64,000 bases of DNA, from positions 62,780,322-62,844,321 of the forward strand of contig OV050030.1 in assembly GCA_920105625.2 (NCBI GenBank). The letters run 5' to 3'. A model generated the notes under the pieces. The model saw only the letters and a program-made list of their open reading frames with translations, ran no database searches and was not told the DNA's origin. The DNA is from Clusia tigrina (Eukaryota; Arthropoda; Insecta; Diptera; Clusiidae). Below, in pieces: positions 33,122-45,076 of the stretch. Made by a program: the position numbers and the translations under genes. Numbering within the stretch: position 1 is the first letter of the stretch; the number at the start of each line of letters is the position of its first letter.

Positions 33122-33829
33122 TCAACAGAAAATATCTGCTGTTGACTTCTTTTTTAAAGGACTGAATGTAGTCATATGAGCTGTGAGTTCTGATATGAGT
33201 GGATTGGAGTGCCCGTGAATTCTGAGTGTGTATGCCATTGCATATTTTTTTATTTCTTTCAGAATTGTCGGGACTTTCATGTCACGATGCAGTTGTTTGT
33301 TCGTTACGTAGTATGGAGCTTTTTCAATCATACGCAGGGTTTTTGATTGGAATCTCTGGAGCATTTCGACATTAGAGGTTGCCGCAATGCCTCATAGTTG
33401 TATGCCATAATTCCATATCGGTTTTAAGACGGTGCGTAAAGTAAGAGCTTACTTTCAAGTGAAACTTGGAAATTTCACGTCGTTGAGTTTTACTGCTGGG
33501 CAGGTGTCGCGTTTAAGAGTGAACGTAACCTGGACAGACTTAGTTTCATTGGACTTGATTCGGCAATCTTTCAACCATTTAGTGATTTTGTCTAAGCCCC
33601 TTTGAAATTTAAGCGACACCAGTTGTGGAAGGGTGTCCATTGCGAGTACAGCAGTATCGTATTCAAATCTGCCAACGATAGTACTTTCAGAGACAGGTAA
33701 ATCGTGTGTATAAAGCAAGTATAGGATGCGACCCATGACACTGCTTTGGTGTACACCGGCCGAACATTTCGATTGTTCTTCACCTTGTTTTACAAAGAAG
33801 TATAGATTTTTAAGGAGGGATTTGAGATA
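33122..33829 (-). pseudogene. Jockey J3 ORF2 part downstream of mariner M2 (RT palm to C-terminus)
   Basis: YLKSLLKNLYFFVKQGEEQS, AGVHQSSVMGRILYLLYTHD, and GRFEYDTAVLAMDTLPQLVS in place of the FADDT catalytic block (Ala-Asp-Asp changed to Glu-Tyr-Asp). Then IKSNETKSVQVTFTLKRDTC, and in another frame LQRFQSKTLRMIEKAPYYV. The active site is therefore destroyed as well as the frame. Confidence 0.85.
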
Positions 33830-34983
33830 CGAGGGCGGATTTATATTGAAGCTACCTATGTAGGAAAAAAACTTTATTTTTTTCAAAAACTATTTATTTC
33901 TCAATATAGTCTCCTTTTACTTCGACACACTTAGTAAGACGATATTCCAACTTTTTTTTTATACCATCTGAATAATACAATTTCGGGAACCCCTCAAAAT
34001 ACGCGTTAGTTTCGGTAATCACTTCTTCGTTTGAGATGAATCTTTTTCCTTCGAGCCATTTTTTCAAGTTTGGAAACAGGAAAAAGTCACTAGGAGCTAA
34101 ATCTGGACTATAAGGTGGATGATTAACCAATTCGAAGTGTATTTCATGTAATTTTAGTATCGTATCTAATGCTGTGTGAACCGGTGCGTTGTCTTGAAGA
34201 AAGAGCGTTTTTTTCTTCTTTAAATGTGGTCGTTTTTCCTTGATTGCATCAATCAATTGATCCAATAATGTACGATAATACTTTCCTGTGATTGTGGATC
34301 CTTTTTCAAGATAATCGATGAGCACTATTCCGTGTGCATCCCAAAATACAGTGGCCATAACCTTGCCAGCTGATTTCACTGCCTTCGCCTTCTTCGGAGC
34401 ACTTCCACCAGCTTCCACCCATTGTTTCGATTGATTTTTGGTTTCAGGTGTGTAATAGTGGACCCACGTTTCATCAACAGTTATTAGTTGACGCCAAAAA
34501 TCAACAGGTTACGCTTTATCATGTCCAAACACCGCTGTGAAGTGGTCTGTCGAACTCCGAGTTCGACACTGAGCAAACTCGGCACCCATCTTGCCGATAG
34601 CGTTTTCATATGCAAATGTTCATGCAAAATGTTGAACACACGTTCATATGATATGTTTACCATTTCAACAATCTCACGCAACTTGACCATGTAATCTGAC
34701 GGAGCAGACTCACCGTAATGTTTATCGAGCTTTTCTTTTGTCTCTTTCGCCGTTTCTCCTTTCAAATAATAGTGTTTAATCACTGCACGAAATTCGATTT
34801 TTTCCATTTTTCAAGAAACACAAAAGTTGCTTACTTCATACGACTACAACAAATAAACTAATCGATGAATTTGGGTGAAATTTTAACAGCTGACGATTGA
34901 CAGATCGCAATTTAAAAAAAAAAAGGTTTTTGTGTTTGTGCTGCCATCTAGCGCTAGGTAGCTTCAATATCAATCCGCCCTCG
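33830..34983 (-). mobile_element. mariner element M2, inserted in Jockey J3
   Basis: Ends CGAGGGCGGATTTATATTGA (left) and CGAGGGCGGATTGATATTGA (right, inverted), with matches extending through AAGCTACCTA. TA duplicates are at 33828-33829 and 34984-34985. It is 1,154 bp, slightly short for a mariner, in line with a deletion in the N-terminal coding part. Confidence 0.93.
33894..34807 (-). pseudogene. mariner transposase, one frameshift plus an N-terminal deletion
   Basis: The N-terminal piece (34807-34484) starts MEKIEFRAVIKHYYLKGETA, but the second helix-turn-helix and linker (about 45 residues) are missing between ESAPS and KLREIVEMVN. A one-base shift near 34500 separates it from the catalytic part. 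The first Asp is encoded in the gap as TVDETWVHYYTPET. The next piece (34418-33894) has KVMATVFWDAHGIVLIDYLE, the second Asp in LQDNAPVHTA, the third in YSPDLAPSDFFLFPNL, and ends KGDYIEK. All three DD34D aspartates are encoded, but no complete protein is possible. Confidence 0.9.
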
Positions 34984-34985
34984 TA

Positions 34986-35935
34986 TATATAATAGTTTAT
35001 TGGAAGTGTTTTCTTTATTTCTTAGAGTAATCCGTTATGCCAGACGCGGTCGAAAGCTTGGTACATATCGAGATACGCCACAGTATTTTTTTAACTCAAA
35101 TGCTGTGTGAATGCAGTTTACAAGTAATGAACATGTTCAATTGTACCGTGTTGTTTCCTGAAGCTGAATTGGTGATTAGGAATTAGTTTTCGTTCTTCTA
35201 TTAATGGCATTAATCTTTTGAGGAAGAGAGTTTCCAAAATTTTAGAGGCGATCGGCAGCAAGCTGATGGGGCGATATGACTCAACTTTGTCTGCACTTTT
35301 GCTGGGCTTAACGATCATTTTTATTTGACCCACTTTCCATTGAGGGGGAACAAAACCAGATAATAAAACAGCGTTGTATATAAGTCAGGAAAGTGAATCC
35401 CTCTTCTGGAAGCTGCTTTAATATTTCTCCACTAATTAGATCGTCCGAGGGCTTTCTTTGCATTAAGCTTTTTGATCACTCCTTGACTGCCCCTTTGGAA
35501 AATTTTTTTATGTGCTGGTCCATCTGGTATATGTGGCCCAAGGTTTCTCTTACTCTTTCTGCTATGATTGGAGAAGGTTCAATTTCGTGTGGGTTAAACA
35601 TTCTTTCTAAATATCGTACAAATCATGTGCATGATTTTTCGATATCACTTTTAGGCCATTCTTTGTTTTTTTTGAGAGTGTATTTAATTTTTTCTTATCC
35701 ACAGGATGTCTACTCTGTTGCCACTTTTTTCTTGTCCAGCGTCTTTATCCCAGTCTTTCTTTCACAAGAGGAGGGATCTGTACACATTGACGCTTGATCA
35801 AGGGGGTGTTGACTTCAAACCAGCCTGTTGGAGGCAATTATTGAAGTGTTCAATAGTTATCATGATATCTTCACTAGAAATAATCGAGTCTCTCTTAATA
35901 ATAATTTAGCTTTTGTAGTTTGTTCTTGGCCAACA
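34986..35935 (-). pseudogene. Jockey J3 ORF2 part upstream of mariner M2 (linker and first RT blocks)
   Basis: EPSPIIAERVRETLGHIYQM near 35580-35520, KKLNAKKALGRSN and ISGEILKQLPEEGFTF near 35470-35390, WKVGQIKMIVKPSKSADKV and ESYRPISLLPIASKILE near 35340-35230, LIPNHQFSFRKQHGTIEHVH near 35180-35120, and YLDMYQAFDRVWHNGLL near 35080-35030. Codons continue across the mariner into the downstream piece (INYYI before, YLKSLLKN after). Confidence 0.8.
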
Positions 35936-36663
35936 CTGCGACCTAAAAGATCTTTTGTGTCATACTACATTTGTCATTAATGATCCATGTGCTCACAACT
36001 GTCCGATCTACTATGCCCTATAGATTTAGTACCGGCGTTTCTTCCGTAATGCCATAGCATTTCGTCCGTTTAGTGATGTCAAAACGTCACAACTAAAGCT
36101 AGCTGTTCCTTCTCTAAAGAAAGGAAGTAGCTGAAAGTAAATGTTCCTTCATTATCTTTTCCGCTTTATGGATTAATTTGAGAATGTCGATAACAGGAGC
36201 ATTCTTTATTTCTTCCAGAGCCAGCTGTTCGCGGTGGAATATGTTCATTCTAGTTCTTGCCAACGCAATGCCGTCGCACAATATGTGTTCTGTGGTTCCT
36301 CTTCTTCTAGACAGAGCCGGCACTCCGTATCATCAAGAATGTGGATTTTAGTCAAGTGATATTTCAGGTAGTAATGACCTGATAGAAAACCTACATTTTC
36401 CCTATATTTGTTTTGCACATATTGCGCAATCCTTTATTGTAGGTGAATGGCCTTACCAGTCTTTTGGCTTGCAGAAGTCCCTCTATCCCGTCCCAGTGTG
36501 ACATTCTGAAACTATGTTCCCAGCTATTTACCTGGATTTAGCCTCCGCCCAATTGATACCATACATAGTATGGCTCCGGACCTAAGAGACTTGCTGCGGA
36601 ACCAGCCCTAGCCAGCTCGCCAGCAATTTCATTGCCTTCAATCCCCGAGTGACCTGGGACCCA
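35936..36663 (-). pseudogene. LOA element A, 3' part (end of RNase H, C-terminus, 3' UTR)
   Basis: Directly after the Jockey J4 insertion, the LOA frame resumes with WVPGHSGIEGNEIAGELARA (36655-36595), SLLGPEPYYVWYQLGGG, YLKYHLTKIHILDDTECRLC (near 36370-36310), and TTEHILCDGIALARTRMNI in another frame down to 36114. The 3' UTR ends with GATCTTTTAGGTCGCAGTG near 35960-35935, nearly the same as the 3' UTR of LOA element C (ATAGATCTTTTAGGTCACAG near 48262-48243). Confidence 0.78.
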
Positions 36664-36670
36664 GCAAATT
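36664..36670. repeat. Target-site duplication of Jockey J4, left copy (GCAAATT)
   Basis: GCAAATT here and at 42111-42117 bracket the Jockey. Removing one copy and the element joins the LOA coding sequence in frame (…KVTI / CWVPGHSG…). Confidence 0.85.
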
Positions 36671-36911
36671 TATTTATTTTTTTTTTTTTTATTAAACCAT
36701 TTATTATTTTATTCTATCTTACTACCATTGGAAACTAACAATAAGTTATCAAATCTTAAAACTTATGTATTAAATATGCTCTTTGCTTATTGCTTGGAGC
36801 TATTTGGGTTCTACTCGTTAATTCTTATATATTAATTAATTACAATTTTAAAAAGAGGAGTGAAACAAAATTTAATAGAGATATATATTACAGATTAGTT
36901 TGTAAATAAGT

Positions 36912-37663
<752 letters not shown>

Positions 37664-38178
37664 CACTACGTCTCCACGGGCAATTTTTGATGGCATAACA
37701 TCTGTCAAATTTGATTGCAATGGTTGGCAATATTTTAATGGTGGGCATTGCGATGTTATGCCATTGTCATTTTGAAAATGCCGTCAAGCAATCTAGTTCG
37801 CTGTGCCCACGCTTGAAAAAAATTTTTATTTATACGATGAAGAAGAAAAAAGAAGGAAACCGAAATTCAGGATGAATCCTTTATTACAAAGAATGCAAAT
37901 GCAGAGTCTCCATTCATTTTAGCGTTTTTATTAATTTAATAGATGCGGTAAAACGAAAATGTCCGACGATGCTTCCACTGTGAGCGTCACGAAAAAATGA
38001 AAAAAGGCTGTCAAACAAACAAAATGACAACTGATTGCAACACAGCACGTTGGCAATTTATGGCATAACATATTTCATAACATAAATTGCCAACTTGAAG
38101 CAATTTGGAGTCTCCATTGGCAATTTGCTTGAAATTGCCAATGGCATACCATCAAAAATTGCCCGTGGAGACGTAGGG
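37664..38178. mobile_element. piggyBac-like MITE (TTAA target duplication) inside Jockey J4
   Basis: TTAA is present at 37660-37663 and 38179-38182. The ends CACTACGTCTCCACGGGCAA (left) and CCCTACGTCTCCACGGGCAA (right, inverted) match for about 30 bases with one mismatch. The element is 515 bp with no usable open frame. Several TTGGCAATT/AATTGCCAA words and an internal inverted repeat fill the interior. The TTAA target and CCC start support the piggyBac superfamily; a transposase source is not in the window. Confidence 0.85.
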
Positions 38179-38182
38179 TTAA

Positions 38183-39370
38183 ATAGCTGTGCCGTCAGCA
38201 AATGTGGAAGTAGCTAGGCTGTTATTTATTGTCAGACGTGTATATTAGGTAGAGAAGAGGACCAAGCACACTCCCTTGTGGTACTCCAGCCAATATGTGA
38301 AATTCGGGGGTTACAAATTGCTTGTATTTCACTGTGTACTTCCGACTCGCTAAGTAAGATTCCAGCACTCCGTGTGTGTTGTATGGCAGAAACTTTTTAA
38401 TCTTGTGCACTAGCCCCTCATGCCAGACTTTATCGAAGGCTTGGGCAATGTCTAGAAATATTGCTGAGCAGTGTTTCTTCTAATTTCGCTTGTTACACGG
38501 TGCAACTGCTCTATTGTACCGTGCTCTTTTCTAAATCCGAATTGATGAGTAGGAATGTTGGCATTTTGATTTAGATAGGGCTTAATTTTCCCAAGTAGCT
38601 ATTTTGGAAATATATTTGAGAGAGTGGGTAGAAGGCTTATGGGCCGATATGAGGACACCTGCGTTGGATCTTTTCCTGGTTTAGGAATCATTGTAATTTG
38701 CGATATCTTCCATATATGCGGCAAATGACCCAAGCGAAGGATAGCATTGAACAATTTGGTTAGGTGTATTAACGCTATGTGTGGTAATTACATGACCATT
38801 TTATTTGTGATTAGGTCATATCCAGGGGACTTTTTTGCATTAAGACCTGTTTTAATGACACACTCTAAGTCTTTGATTTTTAGTTGAAGCGGCTGAGTCA
38901 CTTTGGTTCTAGGTAAAGTAGGGACCTTGAAGTTATTGCACGGAGCATTACGGCAAAAAACTGTTTGTAGATGTGCAGCAAACGCTGCTCCTTTTTCTTC
39001 GTCGCTTTTGGCCTAACTTCCATTTCCAAGCCTTACTGGTGGCTCACTTTCCTTTGGGCTTTTTGCAACCTTTGTAGCTCTCCAAAGTGAGTAATTGGTG
39101 TGTTTTAGCGGGCCCAGATCTTTAATATAGGTGTCAATACTTGCTTCAGCTTCCTTTTTAAGTACACCTCTAAGGAGATTTTGTGACAATTTTAATTTCC
39201 TCTTTAGGGCAGGTGACCTATATTTCTGCCATTCTCGTCTTAGGCGTCTTTTCCTTAACGAGGCACTGCACATGCGTTGAAGTTATATAACCGGTAGCAA
39301 CCTGCATCGTCTTTTCTGTTGGTGTTGCGCACGGAGCCGCTGATGCTAACAAGGAATTAAACTCGTGGAG
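38183..39370 (-). pseudogene. Jockey J4 ORF2, linker and reverse transcriptase part, broken
   Basis: LRKRRLRREWQKYRSPAL (39250-39190) and YSLWRATKVAKSPKE, then degraded RT opening blocks. Next come the region around FRKEHGTIEQLHR-type codons (near 38540-38490) and FLDIAQAFDKVWHEG-type codons (near 38460-38410). KFLPYNTHGVLESYLASRKY and AGVPQGSVLGPLLYLIYTSD are at 38395-38230. The catalytic block reads FADGTAI (second Asp changed to Gly) right at the MITE junction (38200-38183). Multiple frame breaks. Confidence 0.85.
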
Positions 39371-39378
39371 CGCTCCCT

Positions 39379-40167
39379 CTAAGTCGTCTTTGATTTTATG
39401 AGGAGATTCCAGGCAAATATGTGTACGTATTTCTTATAATTGAACCAGTTCGTTTTGTTGGTGGTCAATTTGGGCGATTTATGTACAAGTTCAGGAGTTT
39501 TGTTAAAGTATATGATGACAGGTGAGTGATCGGAGAACAAGTTGAAAATTGCTTCAGAGGAAAACAGTGCCCTGTTTATATTTTTGATCACAGCGAAATC
39601 AATAAGATCAGGGATTTTACGCTGGTCCGCTGGCCAGTACGTGGGTTCGCCACTTGAGACAAAATCTAGATGATTTCGATGATCAATTAACACATCGTAC
39701 AACTGTTTACCTTTAGGGATTACCAGACGGGAGCCCCGGTAGGTACGCTTAGAATTAAAGTCTTCAGCTTTTATAAATTTTTTTCCGAGTGTTTGAAAAA
39801 ACTGCAGGAATTTTTCTGACGTTACTTGGAATCTAGGTGGACAGTATATAGCAGAAATTGTTATACTTTCGCCCCAGCACTGAAGGGAGATTGAAATGGC
39901 TTGGATGTGTCTTTCGGCATATTTCTCACGTAGGAAATGCTTTATACGGGCATTAAGAAGAATTCCTGCGCCTCCGTGCGCTTTATCGTCTGGATGATTG
40001 GTTTTGTAGAAATTGACACCGGCAATACTGAAGTTGTACTTATCTGTTAAATGGGTTTCTGAGATAAGCATTATGTCAATTTCGATGTTGTACAAAAAAT
40101 TCTTGATTTCTATATTGTGTTGGATAATACCATTGGCATTCCAGTAGCATAACTTTAATTGATTCAT
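39379..40167 (-). pseudogene. Jockey J4 ORF2 endonuclease domain, longest open part (262 codons)
   Basis: A continuous AP-type endonuclease frame: LKLCYWNANGIIQHNIEIK, IDIMLISETHLTDKY (catalytic Glu), HGGAGILLNARIKHF, AIYCPPRFQVTSEKFLQFF, then FIKAEDFNSKRTYRGSRL (other copies have GGDYNAKHxxWGSR, so the GGD is changed to AED), IPDLIDFAVIKNINRALF and the terminal FSDHSPVIIYF. It ends at a stop at 39379. Substitutions at conserved positions suggest no activity. Confidence 0.88.
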
Positions 40168-40775
40168 TTATTTTTGAGAGAGCAGTGTTTTCATCAGTTT
40201 CTGATTTTGTAAGTTCATGAATCATTGTTTGCATGGTTGACATAAATTCGGTCATACAATGCGTTAGGTTACAAATCATTGCTTCTAGATTTTGAACGGG
40301 TGGAGAACTGGCTAGACTTTTAGTAGGTGCTTTTTTCAATACGTTTGCGTACGCCATTGAGGAGGACGAGGGCGCAGCATTGGCTGGATTTATGCTAGGA
40401 TAGTTAGGTGCAATATTGCTATGTTCACAGCGAACTAGCTTTTGTGTTGTACGCGTCTTCATCTTCAGGTCTTTGTAAACTGGACACCCTCTATAGTTGG
40501 CCGTGTGGTTACCACCGCAGTTGCTGCATTTTTTTTACATTTTTATCGAATTTGTCAAATTTACATTCAACTGAGGGGTGAAAATTCATGCAAACGACAC
40601 ATATTGTGCGTAGAGTGAAGTAAGATTTCGTGTGCCCATATTCCTGGCAATTTGCGTTTTGGGGCTCCTCAATTGAAATTCAATGATGTATTAAGTAACG
40701 TAGACTATAAATAAAGTGGGTTTAATTTTGTTTCAGATTTCTCGTCTCTGGAACGAGCTCCACCTTAAATAATGG

Positions 40776-40886
40776 TTGAGGTATTTTATCCCTGTTTTTT
40801 ATGTTAAATATTGTTTTTGCATTAAATCCGTTTGAGGTATTTTATCCCTGTTTTTTATGTTAAATATTGTTTTTGCATTAAATCCG
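40776..40886. repeat. Perfect 56-bp tandem duplication
   Basis: TTGAGGTATTTTATCCCTG through GCATTAAATCCG occurs at 40776-40830 and again from 40832 to 40886, identical in both. This is a very recent tandem duplication inside Jockey J4 ORF1. Confidence 0.95.
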
Positions 40887-41118
40887 GCGTCTGCCAGCGC
40901 TTCCATTATTTCATCTGGTTAAACTTCTGGTTCTATTCCTTTTATTACAAAAGTTAGGCCTTTGCTACTTTTCAATTGGTACGTGTAATAGTTTTTTTTG
41001 TTATCGTCGAGGTAATTAGCAATATAGCGATAATTTTTTTCGTTATATATTTGGATTTTAGTCTCTTGTATGTTACCTTTTTTGAGCGAGATTATATGAA
41101 AATTATTATTATTATTAT

Positions 41119-41153
41119 AAAATATTGCTAGCCTATTAGGCTAGCAATATTTT
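41119..41153. repeat. Perfect 15-bp inverted repeat with 5-base loop
   Basis: AAAATATTGCTAGCC pairs with GGCTAGCAATATTTT across TATTA. It sits in ORF1 just after the PPPIYL block and next to an (ATT)n run. Other Jockey copies lack the second arm, so one arm is a local inverted copy. Confidence 0.95.
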
Positions 41154-41873
41154 CAACCAGAACATTTGAACTTTTTTCACGCAAGTAAATAGATTGGCGG
41201 CGGTTTAATGATTTTTTCAAATGAATTTATTTTAGTTGAAATTATTTCATTTTCTTTGGATGGCTCATCATTAAGTGCGGCAAACCTGTTGTGGTACATT
41301 GAGTTAGTAGGTTGATCAATTTCAATTCTTTTATATATTTTTGTTGCTTTTTTATTTTTTGGGGGGCTTAGTTTCCGTTTAATTTGAATATACCGATCCA
41401 TGCCTGTTTGTATAGTTGCAGACTGAGCGGAAATTGTTGTATTTGTTATATTTGTTGTTTTTGAATGTTTATCAGACGATATTGAGCTTAGCAAGCGTGT
41501 GTTAGCTGTATTTGCATGAGAATGCATTTGTGTGTTTGGGTAGGTGCGAGAGTGGCTGCTTTCTACTCTTTGTTCTTTTGCTTCTTGCGCGGAATTATCA
41601 TTGAGAGAGTTTTTTCACTTACCGTCTGATTTGATTGGGTGTTGATTGCTCTAGTTGAACATTAGATTGTTGTTCCATGTTTTCTGCAGGGGCGCTTGCT
41701 GCTAACGTTTGCGGAGTTGGTATACTTAAATTCGCAAACGCTGTTAACTCATGAGAGGACAACTCCGTTGGTTTCAGTGAAGTTTTTGGTATACTGCTTA
41801 TTGATGATGCAGAAGGACGCGAGGCGGTGAGAAATCGATCTCTTGCTATAGGTGGAGAGCGCAAAAGGCTCAT

Positions 41874-42110
41874 GTATATTTTGTTATTGTTTTTTGTTTT
41901 GTTATTACCACTATCTTGACTTTTGCTTTAATTGTGATTCTTGGTTTACACATTAATTTAAACAAAGGTGCAATCTCAAAGAGTCACTATCTCGGCGATT
42001 TGAATGATCACTTTAGGTGGTTATAATTTGTTGTTTCCCTTTTTTTTTGAAACTATGAGGAACGTTTTAAAAACACATTCGCACAGTATAAACGGCACCA
42101 GAAATTTTTT
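41874..42110 (-). other. 5' UTR of Jockey J4 with internal promoter expected
   Basis: Sequence between the J4 5' boundary (set by the target duplication) and the first ORF1 codons. Jockey elements use internal RNA polymerase II promoters near +1; no specific element can be confirmed here. Confidence 0.45.
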
Positions 42111-42117
42111 GCAAATT
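42111..42117. repeat. Target-site duplication of Jockey J4, right copy (GCAAATT)
   Basis: Matches 36664-36670 exactly. It lies inside the LOA RNase H frame (…LGTTNKVTI). Confidence 0.85.
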
Positions 42118-43601
42118 GTAACCTTATTTGTTGTACCTAGAGATTGGTTGTTGAAGCATTCTTCCACCAGTTTCGATTCTAAAGAATATGAAGCTAATGC
42201 CTGTAATGCAGCTTGGCTCTCTGAATAGATGGCTATGTGTGCGCCCTTGATACCCGTTTTCAGATTTGGCCACGCACAGATTTAAATTGCTTGAATTTCA
42301 GCCTGGATGACGCTATACCACCTGCCCATTGGTTCTGAGATTTTGCTATTTGGTGCATAGACCCCTGCACCGACTCCGGTACTTGGTTTTGAACCGTCTG
42401 TGAACCATTCTAGACTTCTAGAGTCGACCCAAGTTCCTCCTATGTCCCATTCTTCACGGTCTGAGATAATAATCTCAAAACTGTGATCAGACTGTCGTTT
42501 TGGGAACATATAATCCGTCATTGAGCAGATTATATTTTGAACCGATATGTTTTTTAAAATATTGAAATGACCATAGTCATGAGGTTCTTGTCTATACAAG
42601 ATTTTCATCTTCAATGCGCTTCTAGCAGCTCATATGGTAATGACAGCAAGATCGTCAGCATATCTACTTGCCTCGAAGCCTAACCCTTGCAGTTTGACTA
42701 AGAGATCGTCAATAACTAAAGTCCATAGAAGGGGAGACAAAACACCGCATTGGGGACAGCCTTTCATTGCCTTGACTGATACGGCCTCGTCCCCAGCAAT
42801 GAGCTAATTTCTCTACTTTTTAACATCATTTTAACCCACCCAACAGTCGGTTTATCGATATATTGCAGAGCATAGCCCCCTCTATAGAGCCGTAACTGGT
42901 ATTATTAAAGGCGCCCTTGACATCTAAGAAGGCACAAACTCCAGAATTTTATGTATAATAGTTCGCATGACGGCCAATCCAGTGTCATTGACGCCCTAAT
43001 TGACCCCGGGAAGTCCAACTGAAGGAGGTATTCTAAAGTGTCATTCCTATTCATTGTATAAGACCCATCTGGTCTTCTTAAAGTTGCAACACCATTCGCG
43101 TGTTCCTCGACTATGCTTTCGGAAAATCTTCTCCAAGACTCCCGCTTGGAACTTAGTTCTTTGTTGTAATTTGTCAGAGCGACCCTAGTCGTCCCACACC
43201 TTCGGGCATTTACAACGATTGAACAGTTTTCTTATCTTCTTTCGCATATCTGGAAGCTTGCCATTCCACAATGGGGCCTTGCGAGTCACATTGTGAGTTT
43301 TGACCGCAAGCTTTCATGATATGCTGAGTTTATTATATCATTTAGTTGATACACCGCCTCGTCGAGTTCACCAACAGAACTTATACTTGCAGGCAGCGAA
43401 TCGGATCTTGATTCTAATAATTCCCTATATAGTCTCCAATATGTCTTTTTTGGATTGAAGAATGATATATGCAAATGATCTGATAGAGAGAGCTCCTCAG
43501 ATACATGCCAATTTCTAACAAAATTGGCGATGTGACGACTGGTTAGAGTTAGGTCTAATACCTCTTCTCTAACCGCGTTAATAAAGGTTGGCCTTGCACC
43601 C
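42118..43601 (-). pseudogene. LOA element A, 5' part present (end of endonuclease, RT, start of RNase H)
   Basis: Minus strand: TFINAVREEVLDLTLTS, WHVSEELSLSDHLHISFF (end of endonuclease; 43590-43450); CAFLDVKGAFNNTSYGSIEG (RT palm, near 42930-42870, frame-shifted); KGCPQCGVLSPLLWTLVIDD and SRYADDLAVIT (42760-42640); RNase H LEWFTDGSKPSTGVGAGVYA and VIQAEIQAI (42410-42285); AIYSESQAALQALASYSLES (42230-42170). The element is 5'-truncated at 43601, so ORF1 is missing. Together with 35936-36663 it makes one LOA-type ORF2 with RNase H. Confidence 0.8.
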
Positions 43602-43700
43602 TGCCACGCCCACAATTAGCTAAAAATCATTACTGTGATCCTATTAAAGATTTATAAATGAAATTTCACAGGATGGCTGCGGTTACAAACATTAAACACC
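43602..43700. repeat. Repeat X, left part, interrupted by LOA element B
   Basis: GCCACGCCCACAATTAGC and AAATCATTACTGTGATCCTA match the other X copies near 54625-54700 and 61095-61190. The sequence ends ACATTAAACACC, which is duplicated at 54315-54326, the other side of LOA B. Confidence 0.8.
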
Positions 43701-44119
43701 CTCCCATTATGGTAAGCACCTTGGCGTGGTGTGGGGGCTTAAGTTGCAAAGATTCGTCGGACTGCTTTAACCCAAGGCCATATACTGCCCCCTGGCAGGG
43801 CCTCCAGTGTTTTTAGACAGACCGACCGATGAGTAACGAACGAAGAGCTACCACGTGTGCGTCTGTTTTCCCGGGTTAGGGGCGGCACACAACGACGTCT
43901 GTTTTCTCCATGTTAAGAGCGGTCGGTTTTTTGAGTCTTTTGTGCGTGGGGTGGTAGACTGTAAAGAAACCCCACGGGGAGGAGGTGTTTTTTCTGGTCT
44001 CAGATGTCGAAAACAAGTAAGAGCTTACGTAACGGGGGGTCGGATCCCCAGTACCGGCGGTAGGTGGTTGGCGAGGAGGCCACCTTGCTTCGATATCTAG
44101 CAACTCCTCAGGCATCGCC

Positions 44120-44900
44120 GTGGTACCCCAGGCCGCAATGTCTGCTAGTGCGACTGGGAGGGTCACCAAGCCAGCTTTGGGTAGGCAAGGGGCCTGTGAG
44201 GTGGAAGCTGAGGGGGATCGCATAGGATCTCAGCTTCTGGGCTTGCGCATAGACCACGCAACCGATGACGACTCGTTGTCACAGGTCAGCAATGTCTCCG
44301 ACATAGGCTCGGATGTTGAGATGCAATTGCTCAGTTCTTCTCAGCCCTCCGCTCCACATGCTCCTGAGCCGGGGAAGGAGACAAGGAAGGTGGTAAGCCT
44401 CACGAAAGAGCAAAAGGCCAGAAATGGCTATAAGCGCTCGGCTTACTTTCTTCGAAAAATGAAGGCGAAAGATCCTTCTTCCTTTACAAAAAGGGAGAAG
44501 GATCTCATTAAAAAGCATGAAAGGGTCGTAGCAAGGTTTGAGAAAAATAACGCTGCGGCCAGTTCATGCAATAAAATGGAGCAGGGAATTGTTGGGGCAA
44601 AGTATGATAATGACAAAAAAATAAAGTATGATAATCCTGAAAAAATGGTAAGCCGGACAAGGCCACAGGTGACCGCGTAAAGGTGCCGCCAAAGCCAAAG
44701 CCGAGTTCTTCGAAGAAGCCACATAGCTTGGCATCGGGCAAAACTCCAAAAAGAGTTCGGTCTGATGAGCAGGCCCAGAGGGCTTCAAAGAAGCCGAAGC
44801 CATCTGGCTCCTTCAAATCACCTATGGAGCTGCAGGTAGCTATCATCGACAGAGTTGACCCTGATGGGCCTGATAGCGGAGATGGTTGGGGCTGACCAGT
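44120..44900 (+). pseudogene. LOA element B ORF1
   Basis: An acidic/Ser-rich N-terminus (IDHATDDDSLSQVSNVSD) is followed by a Lys-rich helical stretch (RKMKAKDPSSFTKREKDLIK) up to a stop at 44680. Another frame continues with a basic Pro/Lys-rich segment (PKPKPSSSKKPHSLASGK) and MELQVAIIDRVDPDGPDSG. The third frame starts the C-terminal domain (SAEWRVISVTPCINGVG). Layout resembles LOA ORF1 proteins, but the DUF4780-type end is short and merges into the ORF2 start. No zinc knuckles are seen. Confidence 0.65.
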
Positions 44901-45076
44901 CTCTAAATTCGGCAGAGTGGCGGGTGATCTCCGTGACCCCCTGCATAAATGGAGTGGGAAGTGACGCGGTCCTCGCAGTGGACTCCGCGTCTCTATCCAA
45001 ATTAAGGAGCGACAACTGCATCAGATTCGTGTTCGGCTCTCTTAAGGTTCGCGTGCCGGGTGACCGGCAAAAACCT

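Larger units (their letters stand above)
32942..35935 (-). mobile_element. Jockey-clade element J3, degraded, carries mariner M2
   Basis: On the minus strand the element ends in an AT/A-rich tail (AAAAAAATTAATATAAAAAA) at about 32942-32975. RT and C-terminal coding lies between 33122 and 35480, with mariner M2 inserted at 33830-34983. The 5' part is truncated near 35935, where the 3' UTR of LOA element A begins. Confidence 0.8.
40463..41873 (-). pseudogene. Jockey J4 ORF1, broken
   Basis: N-terminal Ser/Pro-rich pieces (41873-41619 and 41527-41177) end with YHNRFAALNDEPSKENEI and KPPPIYL, the ORF1 landmark. After a hairpin insertion (41119-41153) and a 56-bp duplication (40776-40886), the zinc-knuckle region follows near 40680-40480: QEYGHTKSYF, CVVCMNFHPSVECKF, CSNCGGNHTANYRGC, VYK. 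The first knuckle has lost its last Cys. The tail (RTTQKLVRCEHSNIAPNYPS ...) runs on to overlap the start of ORF2 near 40167. Confidence 0.82.
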
